Assembly: GCA_011799875.1 (NCBI GenBank)
Contig: CM022298.1
Span: 498,798,857-498,862,856 of the forward strand
Source of the DNA: Thinopyrum elongatum
Taxonomy: Eukaryota > Streptophyta > Magnoliopsida > Poales > Poaceae
DNA length: 64,000 nucleotides
Direction of reading: 5' to 3'
Shown here: positions 57,785 to 64,000 of the stretch, piece by piece
Layout: each line of letters opens with the position of its first letter
Position numbering within the stretch: position 1 is the stretch's first letter
Notes under the pieces: generated by a model
Databases searched by the model: none
Told to the model about the DNA's origin: nothing
What the model saw: the letters and a program-made list of their open reading frames with translations, nothing else
Position numbers and translations under genes: made by a program

Positions 57785-57939
57785 TACTGTTTATCATATT
57801 CTTGTGACACTTGATTACTGTTTATTATGTGATTTCTTGATTGAATCGTTTTTGTGATGTGATATACTGATATCTTTGTTTTATAAATAGGATATAATGA
57901 AATGATTTCTGTAACATTTTTTAATTAATATTGTTGCAG

Positions 57940-58082
57940 TTTTCCCAACCTTGAAATGGATATGCCGCACACATGGCATTTCGCGATGGCCATCTCGCAA
58001 GATAAACAAGGCCAACCATTCATTAAAGAAGATCCAAACTGTCATTAACTCGGTTCATGGAGTGGACAACTCTTTGCAGTGA
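57940..58082 (+). pseudogene. RWP-RK domain exon fragment (NIN-like transcription factor)
   Basis: After a TTGCAG acceptor the frame reads [40 protein letters not shown] and VDNSLQ, then stops. This is the second half of an RWP-RK domain as in NIN-like proteins (family form: [23 protein letters not shown]); the RWPSRK core is intact. RWP-RK factors bind DNA at nitrate-responsive promoters. An intron in family genes lies at about this point. A weak upstream match (IQQHFAG at about 56988) could be the first half. The rest of the protein (GAF-like N-terminus, PB1) is absent, so this is a fragment. Confidence 0.75.
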
Positions 58083-58271
58083 GCCTTCTGCCTGTGTCCT
58101 CGCAAGCATCAATACTACCAGGGACAAAATAGTTGACGTATAAATTAGGAAATGATTACAATCAGTGTTCAGACTCTCACCAAGTATACTATGATGCACA
58201 GTAATTTACTTGGACTCCGTGTCGAAAAGGAGGAAAGATACATGGCCCAGAAACCTTCGCACCACGTAGCC

Positions 58272-58835
58272 CTAGAGGATGATAGCTTCAGTCACACCAT
58301 CGCCGCCTTTGCGGAGAGCTATTAGCTTGCTACTCTTCCTCAGGATGCTTACGTTTAGCAAGATTCCTGCGCCTAAGGCAAAAAGGCAAGTTTGCAAGCC
58401 GATATGCACCAACATCTGACAAAAAACTAGAGTCAATTAAAGAGTAATGGCACACAATTTGTAATTTATACCTTAAGAATCACCACCACTGCTACAGTTG
58501 GAAGGGTTGACAGTAAGAACGGTTTTGTGTAGGTGAAACTGTGAACCATCGAGGAGGCAAAATAGGTGTATACACTTAGGCTCTTCATCATGACAGACAG
58601 CTCCACAGCAGAGACAAGTAATGTATTTCCTTCACACACAAAGATCAAAGTCAGGACCACTAAACCCCGCCCGGACGGACTGATTGATTAACTAATGACA
58701 ACAGGAAGAAGAAGAACCTACCAAATATTGTTCCATGGAACAGGGCAATGAGTGATGATGTCGATACGGCCTGAACAACCATGAGATAGATGATTATCTG
58801 TTTGTGTTGTTGATACTTAATGAGAAGGCAGTAAC
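58272..58835 (-). CDS. Last three exons of an unrecognised membrane protein gene (partial)
   Basis: Minus-strand exons 58835-58722, 58629-58472 and 58415-58272 have AG/GT borders and join in phase without a stop until TAG at 58272. Exon 1 reads YCLLIKYQQHKQIIIYLMVV and SLIALFHGTIFG; exon 2 NTLLVSAVELSVMMKSLSVY … LLSTLPTVAVVVILK; exon 3 MLVHIGLQTCLFALGAGILL and a polar end KGGDGVTEAIIL. About 138 residues with three or four hydrophobic helices. No family recognised. Upstream exons are not found; LINE DNA lies beyond 59160. It could be a real gene's 3' end, a captured piece or a pseudogene. Confidence 0.6.
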
Positions 58836-59163
58836 CTGCATATAGAGATGTGCTCATTATGCATGACGGATCTGCGATTCTCTGGCAGTCATATTAAGTT
58901 TGATGTTTGCAAACAATTGAGCAGACTGCAGTGACGTTTCCCTCCAGAGAATACACCGTAGGATGTGCCAGAAAGTTCCCCAGAGAATCCACCTTTCTCG
59001 CGAGGAGGCACATAATACTGCGAGTTGTGAACACTGCCCCTAAGTCTGGGAGATTATTTCTCATGGCTCTACATGTCACACTACACTTCCTTTTGCCATC
59101 CCTCAAGTTTGCCCTACTGAGAATACTCTCTTATGTGTTCTCTCTCAGCAGGAGCATGGCAAG
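58836..59163. other. Unassigned segment before the LINE
   Basis: Both strands have open frames (for example minus 59106-58894, RKVDSLGNFLAHPTVYSLEG), so neither is persuasive. It may contain an upstream exon of 58272-58835 or the 5' part of the LINE. Confidence 0.3.
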
Positions 59164-59571
59164 ATGGACATGGAGTGCAGCTCACCATTACCATATGCAT
59201 CCATGGACTCCATGGCAGCTTCATTCACATCTGCACTCCACAAGAATAGGAAGAAAAGGGATAAGGGCCCATTGGTTGAAAGTGAGGTAAGGAGGAGTTG
59301 CAGATTGCAACAGTTGGCCAAAGGGTTTAAGAAAAACATTTGTGCTGATAGAAACTGCCTGTCTTGTCATGCATTACCTCCCCCTGTACCTGCAAAAGTA
59401 GTTAAAAGCCTTAACACTGCTTTTAGCAACGTAAATGTGAAGGACACATCAAAGGAGTTGCTACTCAACAAAAGCAAGGAAAGCAAGAGCACCAGCACAG
59501 CAAAGGAGGCTACCAAGAGCTCCACAACTGCCAAGGAAAGCTCCAAGGCTACCAAGAGCCAGAACCAGTAG
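59164..59571 (+). pseudogene. LINE ORF1 C-terminal part
   Basis: The frame reads VRRSCRLQQLAKGFKKNICA, DRNCLSCHALPPPVPAKVVK and then a Ser/Thr/Lys-rich tail. The RRS-R-LQ…C-x4-C…P pattern is the usual C-terminus of grass LINE ORF1 (RNA-binding) proteins, whose N-terminal DUF4283 and zinc-knuckle parts are missing here. Open to the stop at 59569; 136 codons. Confidence 0.6.
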
Positions 59572-59869
59572 AGGGAGTAGGATCTTCCATATGTAGAAAG
59601 TCACAGTGTTATCCTTGTGTTCCAATGATTTGGCTAGACTCTGCTTATTTTGGCACTATGATATGTAAGATATGTGATGTTGTTTGCTTGCTGGACCAAG
59701 TTATGGTTTCAATGATTATGTCTCTCATTATTTCAGTCGATGTGGATGTAATTGAAGTATGTAAGAGTGTTGTTAGTAGGATGGGTATTTACAGATGGAT
59801 AGTCATTGCACAGTACACATCAACATGGCAAGAGAATGGACCATCTTGAACTAGAACATTAGAGGGATC

Positions 59870-62800
59870 AATGATCCCAAAAAATGGACTGCCATTCATA
59901 CAAAATTGAAGAATCTTAGTGCACAGTACTATATTTACAAGAAACAAAGAGAGATACATTTGATAGTCCATATATCAGAAATTTCTGTCCCAAGAGGCTG
60001 AATAAATTTGAATTTCTACCTGCTGTGGGTGCAGCAGGAGGGCTACTGATAGCTTGGAATGAACAGATCCTCAAAGGGCAAAAATTTCACACCAATGAAC
60101 ATGCTTTATCCATGCAGTTCACATCATCTCACACTGGGGAACGTTGGATTCTATCCAATGTATATGGACGATGCCAGCAGCAGAAAAGAAGCAACTTTAT
60201 TAACTGGTTCAAGGACTTCCAGATTCTGGACAGCACAAATTGGCTGGTGATAGGAGAATTTAATTATATAAGATACCCTCATAACAAGAATAGAGCAGGG
60301 GGTAATATCATAGACATGCTAGCTTTTAATGAAGCCATTAATAAGCAGGCATTAATTGAAATCCCACTTAAAGGCAGAAAGTTTACATGGAGTAACATGC
60401 AGGATGCTCTCCTTCTTGAAAAGTTGGACTATTGTTTTACTTCTAAAGCTTGGACTTTAAGTTACCCATCCACATTTGCATAGTCACTGGCTAGAACCAC
60501 TTTTGACCATGTCCCTATCATGATTAAGATTGGTACATCTATACCTAAATCACAGATATTTCGGTTTGAAAACCATTGGCTTGAGCACAGTGAGTTTAAG
60601 GAACTAGTTTCTAGGATTTGGACACAAGATATTCAGGAAGTGGACAGTGCTAAGATCATTGCAGCCAAGTTCAAAAGACCGGGGAAAGGGATCAAACTCT
60701 GGGCCAAAGATATATCAGCCTCAAGAAGATTATTGAGCACATTAACTTCATGATTCTTTGCCATGACACTCTGGAGAAATTTAGACCCTTAAGCACAGTT
60801 GAAGCCAATGGCAGGGACATTATCAAGAGCCACCTGGAGAAGATACTAGACCACCAAAGACTTTATTGGAAGCAAAGAGCTACCATTAGACAAATTAAGG
60901 TAGGTGAGACAAATACCAAGTACTTCCAGGCTAAAGCTTCCATCAAATTCAGACAGAACAGTATTGCTATGCTTAAAGATGAAGATGGCAATGAGCATCA
61001 TGCAAAAGCTGCTATTGTCTGTAGAGCTTTCAAACAGAGGATGGGTTCAGCTAATGCAGCACAAAACCCTTTGCTTTTACAACATCTTTTGCAGCCACAT
61101 GATGATCTGACTGCACTTGAAGCACCTTTCACCAAAGAAGATATTGATAAGGTCATCAAAGCTATACCTGCTGATAAATCACCTCGGCCTGATGGATTTA
61201 ATGTAGCTTTCCTAAAGAACTGTTGGGAAATCATTGCAGAAGACTTTTATAGGCTGATTGAGGATTTTCATCAAGGAACAGTCAATTTGCAAAGCATAAA
61301 CTACTCTTTCATCACATTGGTACCTAAGACAGACTCAGCTTCCACTCCTGCTGAATTCAGACCCATCTCCCTCCTTAATTGCACCCTTAATATCATCACT
61401 AACTACTGGTTAACAGACTGCAGAAGGTAATCCTCAAGATGGTACACAGAAATCAGTATGGCTTCCTTAATAGCAAATGCATACAGGATTGCTTGGCATG
61501 GACTTATGAATATATTCATCAATGTCAATAGTCTAGGAAGGAAATTGTTCTTTTGAAATTGGATTTTGAAAAAGCTTTTGATATGCTCAACCGTGACACA
61601 CTTATTGATATCTTGAAAGCAAAGGGTTTTGGAAACAAGTGGATTGAATGGATCAGAATGATCTATGGCACTGGGTTTTCATCAGTTTTGCTCAATGGTA
61701 TACTAGGAAAACAGATTCTCTGTAAAAAAAGGGGGTCAGACAAGGAGACCCACTTTCCCCACTGATCTTTGCATTAGCTGCAGACTTGCTTCAAACCATG
61801 ATAAATGAAGCCATGGCAAATTCACTCGTGAATTCTCCCTTGCTGCATAATTCTTGCTCTGACTACCCAATCATCCAGTATGCAGATGATACCATTCTGG
61901 TTGCTAATGCAGATGTTCAACAACTCACCCACATTAAAAATCTTTTGCTTCATTTTGCTACTTACACTGGACTCAAATTGAATTAGTCAAAATCCACCAT
62001 GATCTCCATCAACACCCCTACCACAAAGATGGAGGAATTATCTGCTTTACTTGGTTGCAAGATTGGAACCCTGCCACACACATATCTTGGTCTCCCTCTA
62101 AGCACATCCATGCTCAAAGTAGAAGATTATGTGCTCATGATGAAGAGAATTGAAAACAGACTGCTCAGTTGTTCTACACTCTTATCCACTGGTGACAAGC
62201 TTACCCTGATCAAATTTGTCTTCACCAGTATGCCCACATTTTTCATGTGCACCTTATCTCTCCCTAAAATTGTGGTGAAACAAATCAATATTTACCTCAA
62301 ACAATGTTTTTAGAGAAAATATGGGACTCCTGTGACTGGTGTTGCATTAATCTCATGGGAGAAAGTTTGTAAACCCAAAGAAGATGGGGGACTAGGAGTG
62401 TTGGACATTGGCACCCATAACCAAGCTCTCCTGATGAAATTTCTGCCTAAATTCCTCAATAAATATGACATTCCTTGGGTAAACATCATATGGGAGACTT
62501 ACTACCAAACATCTCTGCCTGGTGACAGAAGAGTGGGATCATTCTGGTGGAGAACTGTTTCAAGACTTCTCCCTTGTTTTAAGCAACATGCTTTATGCAA
62601 GGCAAGTATAGGAGACACAACCCTATTTTGGACTGATAACTGGAATGGACAACCCCTTTCACTCACATTCCCAGAGCTATACTCCTTTGTCATTAATAGA
62701 GACATCACACTATCCAAGGTTATTGAGCAGACAGACACCAGCCAACAATTCCATAGGCCTTTATCACTACAGGCTTACCAACAATTCAACACATTGGATG

Positions 62801-63430
62801 AGCTACTTGAAAATATCTTAGCCAGTAATGAGCAAGATAGATGGCATTACTCCTGGAGTAGCACCAGTTATTCAGCCATGAAGATGTATAGAGCTCTCAA
62901 GAAGTCAGACATTCCACACAACATTTTCAAGCTCCTATGGAACACATCTTGTAGGCTCAGACACAAAATCTTCTTCTGGATGTTATACCAAGACAGATTA
63001 AACACAAGGAATCCATTGCACCGCAAGAATATGTACTTGGAGGATTATAATTGTGTTCTCTGTGTAGACAAGACTGAGCAAACGTCACTTCACCTATCCT
63101 AGGATTGCCCTTTTGCTATCAGATGCTGGGATTTTCTCATACAAGATAAACAGAGAGGTATTTCAACACATGATGAGATCACTCTATCTCTGTCGCTACT
63201 ACCAGCAGATATAGCACTGGATATCATTGTCATGGGTTGCTGGGGCATCTGGTCTGTTAGGAACGACAAATTTTTTTGATCTGCAGTGCCACACTTTAAT
63301 ACATGGAAGTTTTATCTCAAGGAAGGACTATGGGCTTCAGAACTCAGAGCAAAGCAGATAAGACAGGAATTGGGTAGCTCAGTACATGGACCCGGACTAA
63401 CTCTGCTATTTTCTTATGTTTCCTAAAACT
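59870..63430 (+). pseudogene. LINE ORF2: endonuclease and reverse transcriptase
   Basis: The endonuclease/exonuclease/phosphatase domain begins about 59960 (NKFEFLPAVGAAGGLLIAW) and continues WILSNVYGR, WLVIGEFN (usually GDFN) and KFTWSN. The RT domain starts about 61130 (DKVIKAIPADKSPRPDGFN, EFRPISLLNC), has KLDFEKAFD, then a frameshift at about 61735, [18 protein letters not shown] and the active site QYADDT at 61876-61893. The zf-RVT-like end (HKIFFWMLYQDRLNTR, C-x2-C…H) is at 62950-63110. Stops at about 60481, 60751, 61428, 61530, 61984, 62311 and 63100 make it inactive. It would nick DNA and copy its RNA at the nick. Confidence 0.85.
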
Positions 63431-63530
63431 GGCATTGGATAATTGTACTTGATACCTTGTACTTTGTTTACTTTTAATTAATGAAATTACCATAGAACGA
63501 TTGTTCTACGGTCTCGGCTCAAAAGAAAAT

Positions 63531-63953
63531 GAACAGAAAATCCCAGCCCTTTTCAATGTCAAAGGCCACCCTCCCTCCTATGGTGTGGAACGCTCAGTAC
63601 CGGCTTGATTCGTGGCATTCGTTCAGGCGCGAGGGATGCCATTATCCACCTGTTCTTCCATGTCATTCCTGATGGATGCTCCGTTCGCCGCCGGGTGGGG
63701 CTATTATATGAAGGGTTAATGTGATACCGGCAAGATCCACAAGTGTTGCCGACAACATACCTTTGGCGGGCTGATGGCCTCAATCTCAAAGACCATGCTT
63801 GCGCCGGCTGTTCTGGAATGCTCTTCGCGGCTTGACTCGTTCCGGCACCAGGGATGCCATTGTCGGGAGTTTCTTTCGTGGGTTATCATAAGGTAGAATT
63901 AGTCTCTCTCTTTTTTGTTGAGAAAGCACTCGTATTCCATTCAAATACAAAAG
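63531..63953. other. Unassigned spacer
   Basis: Two related stretches, GATTCGTGGCATTCGTTCAG…GGGATGCCATTAT (63608) and GACTCGTTCCGGCACCAGGG ATGCCATTGT (63833), form a diverged direct repeat 224 bp apart. No gene seen. Confidence 0.4.
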
Positions 63954-64000
63954 TGTAACATCCCAAAATTTTCCAAATTTTGAAATGTTAATATTTATTA
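63954..64000 (+). repeat. Start of another LTR, cut by the window end
   Basis: TGTAACATCCCAAAATTTTC resembles the first bases of a known grass LTR class. Only 47 bases are visible and no other end is available. Confidence 0.4.

Larger units (their letters stand above)
59164..63530 (+). mobile_element. L1-type LINE, decayed
   Basis: The order is ORF1 C-terminus, spacer, endonuclease, reverse transcriptase, zinc-finger region and a 3' end with a hairpin (CCATAGAAC…GTTCTACGG, 63489-63511) followed by an A-rich tail near 63525. There are many stops and shifts. The 5' boundary and target duplication are not found; the element is probably 5' truncated. Confidence 0.85.

Noticed and set aside
58907..59290. 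127-codon frame overlapping the LINE ORF1 start
   Set aside because: Different frame from ORF1, no motif; probably chance.
1..64000. tRNA or rRNA genes
   Set aside because: No tRNA-like arm or box pattern or rRNA core sequence was recognised by reading; primer-binding sites only mimic tRNA ends.

Overview
The window is a stretch of large-genome grass DNA, most likely from the wheat/barley tribe (Triticeae). The Maximus-type copia LTRs, the other recognisable LTRs, the Stowaway and Tourist MITEs and the CACTA elements are all of kinds abundant in that tribe. This is recognition from memory, not a database search. Nearly everything can be assigned to transposable elements nested inside one another. 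I see no intact ordinary host gene, rRNA, tRNA or CRISPR array.

Layout. (1) 1-15434: the tip of an LTR-like element (1-644) cuts into a minus-strand copia element of the SIRE/Maximus type (A, 645-3655: gag remains, primer-binding site, 5' LTR). A sits in a plus-strand, non-autonomous relative (B, 3656-15434) that has homologous LTRs and a degenerate plant-transposon-type ORF. B's 3' LTR is split by a complete LTR element (F, 7023-14349, target duplication TTGGT). F's only sizeable gene is antisense to its LTR transcription. (2) 15924-50896: a minus-strand Athila-like gypsy element (C, target duplication TATAA) with gag, protease and a duplicated ATHILA-type ORF but no reverse transcriptase or integrase. 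It holds one solo LTR (17797-19351). Its 5' LTR is split by a CACTA-like transposon (D, 26577-50716, TCC duplication). D contains two solo LTRs (32780-34315, 47963-49348) and a second, related CACTA-like transposon (E, 34697-46731, CTA duplication). (3) 50902-64000: an older mosaic of MITEs, a possible Helitron end, a copia 3' end, a SINE tail, an RWP-RK exon fragment, the last three exons of an unrecognised membrane protein gene, a decayed L1-type LINE and the start of another LTR.

The most interesting part is the D/E pair. Both have the same asymmetric termini, the same 45-bp subterminal repeats, the same ~503-bp internal tandem array and a similar gene order. That order is a minus-strand gene with a DNA-binding or zinc-finger signature, a minus-strand alanine-rich protein, the array, a plus-strand Pro/Ala- or Glu-rich protein, a minus-strand coiled-coil or repeat protein, and, divergent from it, a plus-strand 3'-5' exonuclease-like (DEDD/WRN-exo-like) protein. 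The first gene differs: a GRF-type zinc finger in D, a B3-like domain (with a coiled-coil ORF) in E, behind similar leader DNA. I find no TNP2-type transposase in either. They look like non-autonomous elements that spread a conserved multi-gene cargo.
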